The notes under the pieces: generated by a model
Seen by the model: the letters and a program-made list of their open reading frames with translations, nothing else
Told to the model about the DNA's origin: nothing
The model's database searches: none
DNA from: Sinorhizobium fredii NGR234
GTDB taxonomy: Bacteria; Pseudomonadota; Alphaproteobacteria; Rhizobiales; Rhizobiaceae
Reading direction: 5' to 3'
Length of the DNA stretch: 64,000 nt
NCBI RefSeq assembly: GCF_000018545.1
Contig: NC_012587.1
Coordinates: 620,001-684,000, forward strand
Made by a program: the position numbers and the translations under genes
In this document: in pieces, positions 18,801-27,865 of the stretch
How positions within the stretch are numbered: the first letter of the stretch is position 1
Layout: every line of letters begins with the position of its first letter

Positions 18801-19709
18801 CTATCGAGACAGCGCTCGCGTCAGGATTCCCTCATGTACGAGCTCTGGGCCGCGGCCTTCTGCTCGTAGTTCAATGGCCTTCATAATCTTTAAGCCTTCG
18901 TGGCTATGCCGCCAATCTCGGGATGCTTCTGCGGCCACGCAGAGATAATTTGTGTTTCTGCAGACACTGCTTTTGAAGTCGCCGCCTCGATCGGCAATCA
19001 TCCCATGAATCGCCTTCCTGGGACCAAGGGTGAACTTCCCGGTCAGTACGAACATCCGTTGGTCGAAGACTATGTCGTTGTGGTCTTCAAGCGCACCCTC
19101 GAGGACGCCGACATTCCCGAAGGTCGCAATCCCTGTGTCAGTTGCGCTGTCCCCGACCAGATGAGTGATCCAGGTGCAAATGTCGTCCGATTCCTCGGCC
19201 GTGATCCTCCCGTCGGCGATTGACCGTTGCGCGGCTGCCTTGAGGTTGAGTACCCGCCGATCTCCCTGTACCCGTGGATAGCTTTCCAGCTTTGTGAGCA
19301 AGCTCTCTATCTCTTCGAGGCAGATGCGATTGTCACAGGCAATACCGGCGCAAAATCCATAGAGCTCGTTGATCTCATCCTTTTCGCTCTCGACGACGAA
19401 ATCTCGCGAGCGCATGGCTACAATATTCTCGACGATCTCGTATATTTCATTCGGCTCGTTCTTCCATATGCGGAGGTCCTCAATGAGCTCAAGCGCATCG
19501 GGATCGTGAAGGAGACTGAGGAAGTTCTGAGCTTCCACTGCAAGCGGGGCGTACTCGGCGGTCTCGACTTTATTGCTTGCAAGGATCCCTTTTAGAAAAC
19601 CCAGCCAGTATGCGAGGGCCTTTCTATTGTTCGATCTCGCGTGAAGTCGACCGAGCGCCGCTCCTTCGTGTTCGAGTGCATTTTTCCGCGGACCCGTTGT
19701 TTCAACCAT
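18801..19709 (-). CDS. TerB-like/BRCT domain protein (302 aa)
   Basis: The C-terminal 90 residues (from about 210) form a BRCT domain of the DNA-ligase/RFC type: MFVLTGKFTLGPRKAIHGMI, then DRGGDFKSSVCRNTNYLCVA, then SHEGLKIMKAIEL. The N-terminal two thirds are helical, with two acidic loops (GFCAGIACDNRICLEEIESL and SIADGRITAEESDDICTWI) spaced like the paired metal-binding loops of TerB-type domains; that part is my inference. The start has GGGGG just upstream. It lies 35 bases downstream of the ruined nuclease-helicase gene, in the same direction, and was probably its operon partner. Cytoplasmic; likely a DNA-damage or DNA-end related role. Confidence 0.75.
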   Translation of the reverse strand: MVETTGPRKNALEHEGAALGRLHARSNNRKALAYWLGFLKGILASNKVETAEYAPLAVEAQNFLSLLHDPDALELIEDLRIWKNEPNEIYEIVENIVAMRSRDFVVESEKDEINELYGFCAGIACDNRICLEEIESLLTKLESYPRVQGDRRVLNLKAAAQRSIADGRITAEESDDICTWITHLVGDSATDTGIATFGNVGVLEGALEDHNDIVFDQRMFVLTGKFTLGPRKAIHGMIADRGGDFKSSVCRNTNYLCVAAEASRDWRHSHEGLKIMKAIELRAEGRGPELVHEGILTRALSR

Positions 19710-19744
19710 TATATCCCCCTTTGTAATCTATCAGTCGGACTTCC

Positions 19745-20922
19745 TCAAAAGTCCGAGACACACCGCACACCGCTTTCCGAAAGTGTCGAAGAGGCCGAAG
19801 GCGTCGCCTGCAATTCGACAAGCCTCGCCATTTCAAGATATCTGCAGAAGGCATTCGCCAGTTGCATCTGGCGAGGCGTCTTGCATTCCGTCTCGAACAG
19901 GTCCGGTGAGGCGACGAGGATGGCCATGCATTTCGCGCGGCTGATCGCCACGTTCAGACGGTTCGAGCTGTACAGGAACTCCATTCCGCGCGGTGCGTCC
20001 GCATGTGTGGATGTGGCCATCGAGTAGATGGCGATAGGAGCCTCTTGCCCCTGGAATTTGTCGACCGTGCCAACGTGTGCTTCCGGAAGGCGTTTCTGGA
20101 TCTCGAACACATGTGCGTTGTAGGGGGCGATGATGATGATGTCCTCTAACGCCAGCGGTCGGGACACACCTTTCCGATCGGTCCAGTGCACCCCGGAGCC
20201 AAGCAGTGTTTCGACGATCCGCTCTACCGCGGCGGCTTCTTCGAGGGATCGCGACTGGTTGCCAAAATGGGCAACGGGGACGTAACGCAGACCTGTTCCG
20301 GTGAATGGCCCGGTCGACGTCGTGGATTGCCTGTGACAGTCGGCCTCCGACTGGAGCTTGCCCTCGTAGAATAGCTCGGAGTTGAACGCGGTGATGTCTG
20401 GGTGCAGCCGCCAGGTTACTTCCAGGAAGAGGCCTTGCTCCGGCAGGATCGTCTTGTGGCCGCAAAGAAGGTGATCGAGTGCAGACACGTCCGTACCGTC
20501 GGGATGAGAGCCCTGGGTTGGTTGCTCCAGTTGCTGCGGATCCCCAAGAAGTACCAGTGTCGGCCCAGCCTGCGAGACGGACAGCACATTCGCAAGCGAC
20601 ATTTGCGCAGCCTCGTCGACGAACAGAACGTCGATGGTGCCAGCCGCGTCCTCGCGGGCCCAGAAGAACGCCGTTCCGCCCAGTACCTGCACTTCCCCGG
20701 ACGTGATCGCGGTGACGGCTTCGCCATTGTCCGTGAAGAAATGGATATCGTCGGTGTTTTCTGTTTTCGAAGAGATCTTCTGGCCTGCCTGAACTTTGGC
20801 GTCGCTTTCCCTCGCGACTTCAATCACCTTGTCGATCAGGTTGCGGATGACCTTGTGGCTGTTGGCCGTGATCCCGACCTTTTTGCCTTCTTTGATCAAT
20901 GTGCAGATCATATAGGGCCGCC
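19745..20922 (-). pseudogene. C-terminal helicase part of broken TM0106-type nuclease-helicase
   Basis: This piece encodes the superfamily I (Upf1-like, AAA_12) helicase C-terminus: motif Ia-like GKKVGITANSHKVIRNLI, DEAA box in VLFVDEAAQM, GDPQQL, ERIVETLLG, and motifs V/VI in TVDKFQGQEAP and SNRLNVAISRAK. The Walker A loop that should precede MICTLIKEG is missing. The frame differs by one base from the upstream nuclease piece, with which it meets at about 20916-20925. An ATG-led frame starting at 20989 is spurious. The fragment cannot yield a working ATPase. Confidence 0.85.
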
Positions 20923-22297
20923 CAATCCTGCTTTTTCGTCGAGCAGTTCCTCCGATGTCAGGTCGCCAAGACGGAAGTATTCCCACCAATTCGACTTTGC
21001 CTCACGTCGATGCCAATCCAGGCAATAGGCCAAAATCCACTTTCCGTGTTCGGCTGCGGTCCTTTCGGCTACGTCGACAGGGACGTTGTAGGTGAGGGCC
21101 CCAATGAGCGCCGCAACGCGTGCCTCGCTCTCCGACAAGTCTTCGCTCGGTTCATCCTTTTCGGGCGCGGGGCGCTCGACAGCGGTGCCGGAAGCAATGA
21201 TCTCCGTGCGCAATTGTTCCAGCCAGTCGCGCAAGGCTTCCGTGGAGCGGCAATCGTCATCGTTGTAAGTGGCCACGACCGCCTTGATCTCGTCGGAGAC
21301 CGAGACAACGTCGTTGACCTGCAGCGCCACCTGCAGCGCCGTGAGCGCAACGTTCGCCTCCCGCAAAGGCGTGGCGCGGACGAACCCGTAAAACGCTTCT
21401 AACTTCTTGATCGAATAGCTCTCGACACTCGCTCGGACGGCATTGCGCACCACAGTGTAAAGATCGACGAGGACGTTGCCGCGCAACAGTCGGTCGACTT
21501 CGCTTTCGCGCGTGGCATAGCGCCCCATTAGGCGCTTCAACGTCGCCGGCTCATATGGCGCATAGTGATAGATGTGGAGGTCCGGGAACTGCTCGCGACG
21601 CGAAGTGACAAAATCCATGAACCGCTCGAAGATGGCCTTCTCCGTGTTACGGTCGAACGCCCAGTTGGCTAACCGCACGTAGTCTCCGGCCTCGTTGCGG
21701 TAGTGGTATCCGAAAAGGTATTCGAGCCCGTGCTCTCCGATGAATGGATCGCCTTCGATGTCGAAAAAAATGTCACCTAACGATGGCTCGGGCAGGCGAC
21801 AAAGGCCGGTGTCCGGTACGACTTCGAGCAGATCGTAAAGCAGCTCGCCCGCTTCGCGCGCGCTCACTTGGATGTGCGCTTGTGCCCTGGTCTTCTCGAA
21901 ACTCGCGGCGGAGCCACGGTCCGGCTTCCACGGAAACGGGGAAGGGAGCTGTGCCAACGCCTTTGTCGTTGATACAGCGTGTGCGCGTAGCTCCGCGATC
22001 TGCGATTTTGAGATGTTCGCGACAAGGGACAGATGGTCGTCCTTCCGCCAGCGAGTCTGGCATGCATCGGCCCATCGGCAAATGTCGCAATGTTCAGTGG
22101 GTTCCGGATAGTGTTCGCCCGAACCGGCGCCGGTGGCCTCCTCCGCCGCCCTCCGTGCCTTTCGGAAGAAAGCACCATAGTCCGCGACGCGGAATGTCTG
22201 CGGAACAAAATTCGCCCAAGGCACCACAACGTAGACGTTCTCAGGCGCGATACCCTGCATCACCCGGAGGAGATCGGCGTACAAACTCAGCTGGAGC
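20908..22297 (-). pseudogene. Middle part of broken TM0106-type RecB-like nuclease-helicase
   Basis: Continues the RecB-like nuclease domain interrupted by the IS element: LSLYADLLRVMQGI, then a Cys cluster HCDICRWADACQTRW, a linker, and an RNase H/DnaQ-like domain (DIFFDIEGDPF, LEYLFGYHYRN, YHYAPYEPATLKRLMGRYA, NDDDCRSTEALRDWL). It runs into a stop at 20908 shortly after LLDEKAGLGG, where a deletion joins it out of frame to the helicase part. In intact relatives about two hundred more residues, including Walker A, come between. The 5' border is the 8-bp target duplication at 22290-22297. Confidence 0.87.
22290..22297. repeat. Left target-site duplication of the IS66-family element
   Basis: GCTGGAGC, repeated exactly at 24806-24813. 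Eight bases is the usual duplication length for the IS66 family. Confidence 0.95.
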
Positions 22298-22374
22298 GTA
22301 AGCGGGTAGGTCATCCCACGTATCTTTAAGGCCGCTGAACGGTCATTCTCTGCATGAGTCATGCGGAGAAACCT

Positions 22375-22761
22375 ATGAGCGACAGTGTGAATCATCATCG
22401 AACATTCGAGGTCCTGACGGCCGAGCCGGTGCGGTCTCGACGCAAGCCACGTCATTGGTCGGACGAAGAGAAGGCGCAGCTTGTCGCTGAGGCGCTCTCG
22501 CCGGGAGCCAATGTGTCGGCGATTGCCCGGTCTCAGGGATTGGACCCGTCGCAGCTCTATGCGTGGCGTCGTAAGGCGCTTTCGTCAGGAATGGTCGCGC
22601 CATTGACGGAGGGACCGAGCGCGCCAGTCAAGTTCACGCGCTTTGAGGCGGTGAGCAGTTCAATGGTGGAAATCGTCGTGGGCGATGTCGTGGTGCGCGC
22701 CGGCGGCGATGTCGATGCCGATCACTTGGCCAAGATTCTCCGGGTGGTCCGCACGGCATGA
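22375..22761 (+). CDS. tnpA: IS66 family TnpA (OrfA) accessory protein (128 aa)
   Basis: A small DNA-binding accessory protein of IS66 elements with an HTH_8-type region (KPRHWSDEEKAQLVAEAL, GANVSAIARSQGLDPSQLYAW) and a C-terminal VDADHLAKILRVV. The start at 22375 follows GGAGAAACC; an in-frame ATG at 22354 is possible. It overlaps tnpB by 4 bases. Confidence 0.92.
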   Translation: MSDSVNHHRTFEVLTAEPVRSRRKPRHWSDEEKAQLVAEALSPGANVSAIARSQGLDPSQLYAWRRKALSSGMVAPLTEGPSAPVKFTRFEAVSSSMVEIVVGDVVVRAGGDVDADHLAKILRVVRTA

Positions 22762-23102
22762 TCGCTTCCGGTGTGGTGGTTTACGTGTCGTGCCAGCCGG
22801 TCGACTTCCGCAAGGGCGCAGCGTCTTTGATGGCGCTGGTCCGAGATGGCGGTCTCGACCCTTTCAATGGCTCGCTTTACGTGTTCCGGTCGAAGCGGGC
22901 GGACCGGGTTCGCATTGTCTGGTGGGATGGCTCAGGCGTCTGCCTCTATTCGAAAACCCTGGAAGAGCAAGGCTTCTGCTGGCCGGGCATATCGGCGGCG
23001 CGGATGCGTCTGGACCATCCGCAACTGATGGCGCTTCTGGCTGGGCTCGATTGGAAAAAGATCCGCCCGGCCAAGATCAGGCGGCCGTTGTTGACGGGCT
23101 GA
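22758..23102 (+). CDS. tnpB: IS66 family TnpB (Orf2) accessory protein (114 aa)
   Basis: Typical IS66 Orf2: VDFRKGAASLMALV, FNGSLYVFRSKRADRVRIVWWDG as the conserved core, and GFCWPG. Required with TnpA for transposition in studied IS66 elements; biochemical role unclear. Full length and coupled to tnpA through ATGA. Confidence 0.95.
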   Translation: MIASGVVVYVSCQPVDFRKGAASLMALVRDGGLDPFNGSLYVFRSKRADRVRIVWWDGSGVCLYSKTLEEQGFCWPGISAARMRLDHPQLMALLAGLDWKKIRPAKIRRPLLTG

Positions 23103-23177
23103 AACCGGCCTGCGGCAAGATGAATCATGTGCCTGTAATGATTGGGAAAGCGGCTGTCTTTGTGCTCTATTGCCTCC

Positions 23178-24797
23178 ATGGATTTGCCCGTTTCCGATCT
23201 TCCCGACGACGTCGATGCGCTGAAAGCGATGATCCTTGCGATGGCGCGCGAGCAGGCTGCGAACGAGACCCGGCTTGCGGCCGCGGCGGCAGAGGTCGAG
23301 CGGCTGAAGGCCGTCGAAGAGAGCGCCAACGAGCGGATCGCCAACCTCACGGCGATCCTGAAAGTTTTGCAGCGCACGCAACATGGCAAGCGATCCGAGC
23401 GGCTGCGCCTGGCCGTCAATGACGAACAGGTTTCCTTTGCGTTCGAGGAGGTCGAAACCGGCCTTGCGGCAATCCAGAGCGAACTCGACCGCGCGGCCGG
23501 GGACAAGCCGAAGCGTGCGCCGCGTCCGCGCAAGGGCTTTGCCGCTCATCTCGAACGCATCGAGGAGGTTATCGAGCCGGAAATCCCGGCCGACTGCGCG
23601 GGGCTGGAAAAGGTTCTGATCGGCGAGGATCGCTCCGAGCGGCTGGACGTGGTGCCGCCGAAGTTCCGGGTGATCGTGACGCGCCGCCCCAAATACGCTT
23701 TCCGGGGCCGCGATGGCGTAGCCCAGGCCCTGGCACCGGCACACCTTATCGAAAGCGGCCTGCCGACGGAGCGGCTGCTCGCCTATATCGCCGTGTCGAA
23801 ATACGCCGATGGCCTTCCGCTTTACCGGCAGGAGGCGATCTATCTGCGCGATGGCGTCGAGGTCAGCCGGTCGTTGATGGCGCAGTGGATGGGGCATCTG
23901 GGCTTCGAATTGCAGATGGTCGCCGATTATATCCTCGAGCGGGTCAAGGAGGGCGAAAGGGTCTTCGCCGACGAGACGAGCTTGCCCACGCTTGCCCCCG
24001 GTTCCGGGAAAACCACCAAGGCCTGGCTGTGGGCCTACGCACGCGATGATCGACCCTACGGTGGAACCAGTCCGCCGATGGTTGCCTATCGCTTTGAGGA
24101 CAGCCGGGGCGGCGATTGCGTGGCGCGTCATCTCGCCGGATTCAGCGGCATCCTGCAGGTTGACGGCTACTCAGCCTATACCAGCCTGGCCAAGACGCGG
24201 GCCAAAACCGGCAGCAATGAACCCATCCAGCTCGCAGGCTGCTGGGCCCATCTGCGGCGCAAGTTTTACGATCTGCACATCAGCGGGGTCTCTCAGGCCG
24301 CAACGGAATCGATCGTCGCCATGACCGAGTTGTGGAAGCTCGAGGACGAAGTCCGCGGCAAGAATGCCGAGAGCCGCGCGGCGCGACGCCATGAAGAATC
24401 CGCGACCATCGTCGCCAGCCTCTTCGAGCTTTGGGAAAAGGAGCTTGGCAAGGTCTCGGGAAAATCCAAAACCGCCGAGGCGATCCGCTATGCGTTCACC
24501 CGGCGAGAGGCACTGGAATGCTTTCTGACGGACGGTCGCATCGAGATCGACTCCAACATCGTCGAACGGGCGATCAGACCCCAAACGATTACGAGAAAGA
24601 ACAGTCTATTCGCCGGCAGCGAGGGCGGTGGACGAACCTGGGCGACGGTGGCCACCTTATTGCAAACGGCCAAAATGAACAGCGTCGATCCGCTCGACTG
24701 GCTCTCGCAGACCTTGACCCGCATTGCTCAAGGCTGGCCAGCATCCGAAATCGAAGCGCTCATGCCCTGGAACTTCAAGCCTGACGTTATCGGCTGA
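23178..24797 (+). CDS. tnpC: IS66 family transposase TnpC (539 aa)
   Basis: A DDE transposase. The N-terminal coiled coil and HTH region (about residues 15-110) leads into the zinc-finger-like block and the catalytic core. Catalytic acids are visible in ERVFADETSLP, ILQVDGYSAYTSL and the Glu of IDSNIVERAIRP, and CWAHLRRKF follows the second Asp as usual. The ATG at 23178 gives normal length; a TTG-led frame 36 bases upstream is less likely. The stop lies 8 bases before the right end of the element. Confidence 0.95.
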   Translation: MDLPVSDLPDDVDALKAMILAMAREQAANETRLAAAAAEVERLKAVEESANERIANLTAILKVLQRTQHGKRSERLRLAVNDEQVSFAFEEVETGLAAIQSELDRAAGDKPKRAPRPRKGFAAHLERIEEVIEPEIPADCAGLEKVLIGEDRSERLDVVPPKFRVIVTRRPKYAFRGRDGVAQALAPAHLIESGLPTERLLAYIAVSKYADGLPLYRQEAIYLRDGVEVSRSLMAQWMGHLGFELQMVADYILERVKEGERVFADETSLPTLAPGSGKTTKAWLWAYARDDRPYGGTSPPMVAYRFEDSRGGDCVARHLAGFSGILQVDGYSAYTSLAKTRAKTGSNEPIQLAGCWAHLRRKFYDLHISGVSQAATESIVAMTELWKLEDEVRGKNAESRAARRHEESATIVASLFELWEKELGKVSGKSKTAEAIRYAFTRREALECFLTDGRIEIDSNIVERAIRPQTITRKNSLFAGSEGGGRTWATVATLLQTAKMNSVDPLDWLSQTLTRIAQGWPASEIEALMPWNFKPDVIG

Positions 24798-24805
24798 CCG
24801 CTTAC

Positions 24806-25247
24806 GCTGGAGCACCGTTCCGGCTTTGGTTTCGCGAGCGAGTTTCGTGTCGATAATCTCATAGGACCACGAACCCATCTGACTCGGTTCTTCCACTCGC
24901 GTCAGAACATCGGCTCGTCCGATCCAACGTCCGTCTCGCAGGGCGGCCTGAACTATGATTTGTTTCCCGGAACGCATCGCTTCCAAGGTTGCGCCAACGG
25001 TTTCGTCATTGACTTCTATGCCTGGGATCGCAATTGCCTCCAGTCCCCGTCCCTTGAGATGGTCGAGGAATTCGGCTTCGTGCTTCAACCCACGTTCCTG
25101 GAGGATCTCCAGCAAGGGATCCCATCGAGCGGGTTTGGCCAACGCGCCTTGGGCGACCTGGAGATCAAGATCCGTCAGATGGCGGCAGTTGAGATGGCCA
25201 ACCAGATCATGCGCGCCGAGGATGATTTGAGTGCCGATTCGCTGCAT
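24806..25247 (-). pseudogene. N-terminal part of broken TM0106-type nuclease-helicase
   Basis: The natural start of the gene (MQRIGTQIILGAHDLVGHL) and the first half of its PD-(D/E)XK RecB-like nuclease domain: CRHLTDLDLQVAQG near the start, a GRADVL strand with the catalytic Asp region, and YEIIDTKLARETKAG with the active-site D-x-K. The frame is cut at 24813 by the IS element. No good ribosome-binding site is seen before 25247, although the start fits the family. The three pieces 24806-25247, 20908-22297 and 19745-20922 are one former gene. Confidence 0.87.
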
Positions 25248-25559
25248 GTTTCAACTGTAAGCGGTATTATGCGCGCTGTCTAATGTTTGAATGTAAGCAA
25301 CGCGCGTCCTGAGAGACGATACCTGCTCAACGCGCGCTGAAGTTACATCGTCCGCTCGATTTTTCGTTGGGGTTGTGTTGACGTTTTTGACGTCTGAGGG
25401 GGGCAAAAATATGAGAACTTTGGGGCTGGCCATTGCCGTCGCATTGGGGCTGTCCAGCTGGACCGATGAAACTGAATTCCGATGCTAGTTGCCTGAAGCC
25501 TTTCGAGAACTCGTCGGCCACGCTCTTTATGCGCGCCTTCGTTCGTCATCTATATCCCG
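25248..25559. other. Non-coding stretch with a 25-codon signal-peptide-like remnant
   Basis: The only feature is a short frame at 25411-25488 (+) with a GAGGGGG ribosome-binding site and an N-terminus like a signal peptide (MRTLGLAIAVALGLSSW), ending at a stop after 25 codons. It looks like the 5' scrap of an exported-protein gene joined to unrelated DNA. Confidence 0.4.
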
Positions 25560-25840
25560 GCACAGGAATGATGGTGCCAGTAGAAGCGCTCGTGCTCCAC
25601 GGCGTCTCCCGGCAACATGCCGTGCCAAGTGCCGGCAAGGACGGCTTCATAGCACGCCTCGACCAGATCCGGGACAAGTCGGCGGTGGCGCTCAGCCGCA
25701 AGGGCGCCGTCTTCACGCGACCGGCGCTGGTCGCCGAGGTCGAGTATAGTGCCTGGACCGAGGACGGGAAGCTGCGGCATCCGTCGATCAAGGGGCTTCG
25801 GGAGCGGGCGGACGATACCATTGTGTTTGAGATAGCGTGA
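25560..25840 (+). pseudogene. C-terminal remnant of an ATP-dependent DNA ligase (LigD-like)
   Basis: The last about 45 codons encode RPALVAEVEYSAWTEDGKL and RHPSIKGLRE, the C-terminal OB-fold end of LigD-type DNA ligases, where the consensus is a V-x-P-x-LVAEVEY block and RHPSFKGLR. Nothing of the adenylation domain is present, and the codons before about 25650 do not resemble a ligase. It is a fragment, probably left by rearrangement of the island. Confidence 0.65.
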
Positions 25841-25932
25841 GTTGAAGAGGCGAGATCGGGGAAGCTCCGCTAGGAATAGAACCGAAGTGTGAGTCGGTTG
25901 CCTTCAAAGAGCCCTTGCGAATTTCGGCGTCG

Positions 25933-26949
25933 TCAGGGAATTGTATCCAGTGTGATCGGGACCGCGATGTGGGCTTGACCATTCGCACTCGGCTGAACGT
26001 CAACTCCACACAAGCGAAGCACGTCGAATGCCGTTTCACCAAGGACCAGCATATCGTCGTGGCTCTCCCAATGGTCGCGCCTGTCCCACAGATCCCTGAG
26101 TTGCGAGACGAGCTCAGTGATGCCAGCAACGAATGCCTGATCGTTGGTTGGCAATTCAATGGTCACGTCCGTTAAGTCTCCGGAGAATCCATCCAGGTGA
26201 CCGAAAAGGTAAGATGCCATGCGCAGCGGCTCGATGACGGCTAATCCAACCTCGTTGAAGACCCGCAAGGCGTCGCCGTGAGTTCTGTAGGCTTTGATGG
26301 CCTCGCGCGCTTCCCTACGTGCTGGTTCCAGCCGAAGTTTGAGCGCTTCTCTAAAACCGTCGCCCTCGTTGGGAGCAAAGTTGGCGGATGCACGGCAAAC
26401 CGCGTATTCGCACCAGAAAGCTTCGGAAAACTGGCGGAGACATGCTGGGACAAATCCCAGAGACTCTTCATTCAGCAGCGTGCCGGGAAACTGCCTATTG
26501 CGCCGAGCGTGTTCCTCTACATGCGCGCATTCATGCGCGATCAGCGCCAGCGCCAAGTAAAAAAGCCCAGAGTCTGCCTCCTTTAAGGCAAGACAGGACA
26601 GCGCTTCTGCGGCGAACACGAGATGCGTCTTCACGTCGTCAGCGCGCTTAACAAGAATGGCTTTGCCGACGCCGGTCAAAATGCCGTCTTTAGTGCGCTC
26701 TTCCGGGCGCAGGCCCTCAATACCGCGATCAAGATCGCGCAGTGCTGCGTCATAGTCGACTGCAATAGTGACCCCGTCCAACGAGCTGATATCAATAAAT
26801 CTACCGACCTCATGAAGGAGGTGGATCACGCCGTTTCCTAGTGCTTGGGCAGTATCTTGGCTGCCAAAACCTTGAACGCTCACCGCGATGTCCGGTAGCG
26901 ACGTAAGCAGTTCACTCTCTGTGCTTAGATCGTGCGAATCAGTGGCCAT
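25933..26949 (-). CDS. Putative HExxH zinc-metalloprotease-like protein (338 aa)
   Basis: A mostly helical soluble protein. The motif HECAH within LALIAHECAHVEEHARR (about residues 135-150) fits a zincin active site, and a distal Glu (SEAFWCEYAVCR) about 45 residues later could be the third ligand. No signal peptide. I do not recognise a named family. The start is uncertain: 26949 gives a clean N-terminus, ATGs at 27006 and 27144 extend the frame, and 27006 has GGGAG very close. It stands alone between gene fragments in the island. Confidence 0.6.
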   Translation of the reverse strand: MATDSHDLSTESELLTSLPDIAVSVQGFGSQDTAQALGNGVIHLLHEVGRFIDISSLDGVTIAVDYDAALRDLDRGIEGLRPEERTKDGILTGVGKAILVKRADDVKTHLVFAAEALSCLALKEADSGLFYLALALIAHECAHVEEHARRNRQFPGTLLNEESLGFVPACLRQFSEAFWCEYAVCRASANFAPNEGDGFREALKLRLEPARREAREAIKAYRTHGDALRVFNEVGLAVIEPLRMASYLFGHLDGFSGDLTDVTIELPTNDQAFVAGITELVSQLRDLWDRRDHWESHDDMLVLGETAFDVLRLCGVDVQPSANGQAHIAVPITLDTIP

Positions 26950-27128
26950 GACAGCCAATATACAGTCCGTCTGGCTGGTCGCACACTTATACCAAAGCTG
27001 CGGCATGACTCCCGCACCCTGGCGAGACTCGCAACTCAAGCGCGCAACCATGCCATCACTCGACTTCCCGTCTCCTTTGTGCTTCCATACAAAAGCGGGA
27101 TCTGCAATTTTGGTTTGAGTGGGACCAG

Positions 27129-27865
27129 ATGTGCGTCGAGCCATCCCAGTTAAGCCGCCGTGCTTTCGTGCTCGGCCCACTTCTGCTTCTACTTCCAAAT
27201 GACGCCAAGGCGCGCAGGCGATGGGGCGGTGGAGGCGGAGGCGGAAATCACACGCCCTTCGCGCTGGTCATAGGCGGCGTGCTACTTTGCGCGATACTTG
27301 TCGCCAATTCCGTGTTTGGTCGCGACGTGCCTCCAAAGGGACAGGCAAGCCGCGAGCGTCGCGTGAGGCCGTGGGGAGGTCCACCAAATTCAATCCGGCC
27401 AAACGCACGGCGGCACCTAAAAGGGGTTTATCCCCTTGGGTGTTTGTGTTGCCTCTCGCTGGCATCGTGATAGGTGGAGCCTACGGCTGGGCGACCGTGC
27501 CGCCGGAAGACACCATTTCGGCATCCTTCCCCATATGCGCATCGGGCGCGCGGACAACGTGCGTCGTGGATGGTGATACGTTCTGGCTCGACGGCATCAA
27601 GTACCGGATCTCGGACATCGATACGCCGGAGATCAGCGAGCCTAAATGTGCCTGGGAGCGGGAACTCGGACAGCGCGCCAAGTATCGGCTGCAGAGCCTG
27701 TTGAATGGCGGTTCCTTCGGCCTCAAGGCCGGACTGCGCGATGCGGACAAATACGGTCGGAAGCTGCGCGAGGTCTACCGAGGCGGCCGATCGCTCGGAG
27801 CTCAACTCATTGATGAGGGACTGGCGCACCGCTGGCTTGGCTTCAAACAGTCGTGGTGCGGATAA
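27129..27865 (+). pseudogene. Staphylococcal-nuclease-like protein, frameshifted
   Basis: Frame one (from 27129, after GGGACC) encodes a Tat-like leader (SRRAFVLGPLLLLL), a Gly-rich patch and a membrane segment (FALVIGGVLLCAILVANSVF). At about 27374-27380 the coding potential jumps frame, continuing with STKFNPAKRTAAPKRG, a second hydrophobic segment and an SNase domain: CVVDGDTFWLDGIKYRISDI, DTPE, DKYGRKLREV and LIDEGLAHRW. The change equals loss of one base in the run GGGGAGG. Rhizobial relatives join the same parts in one frame as far as I recall. It could instead be a sequencing error in the G-run. Confidence 0.7.

Larger units (their letters stand above)
22298..24805 (+). mobile_element. 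IS66-family insertion sequence, 2508 bp, intact
   Basis: The ends are imperfect inverted repeats starting GTAAGCGG (left GTAAGCGGGTAGG, right complement GTAAGCGGTCAGC) and are flanked by the 8-bp duplication GCTGGAGC. It encodes the three classical IS66 proteins in one direction, all intact. It is inserted in the nuclease domain of the TM0106-type gene and transcribed against it. Removing the element plus one copy of the duplication restores the reading frame ...TVLQ-LSLYADLL..., so the border calls are exact. Confidence 0.96.

Noticed and set aside
20899..20989. Independent start of the helicase fragment at 20989
   Set aside because: The first about 25 codons are the nuclease gene read in another frame; the piece lacks Walker A and is better explained as a deletion product.
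25248..25265. GTAAGCGGT at 25257 resembling an IS66 terminal repeat
   Set aside because: Only 9 bases, no partner and no target duplication; the true element ends are at 22298 and 24805.
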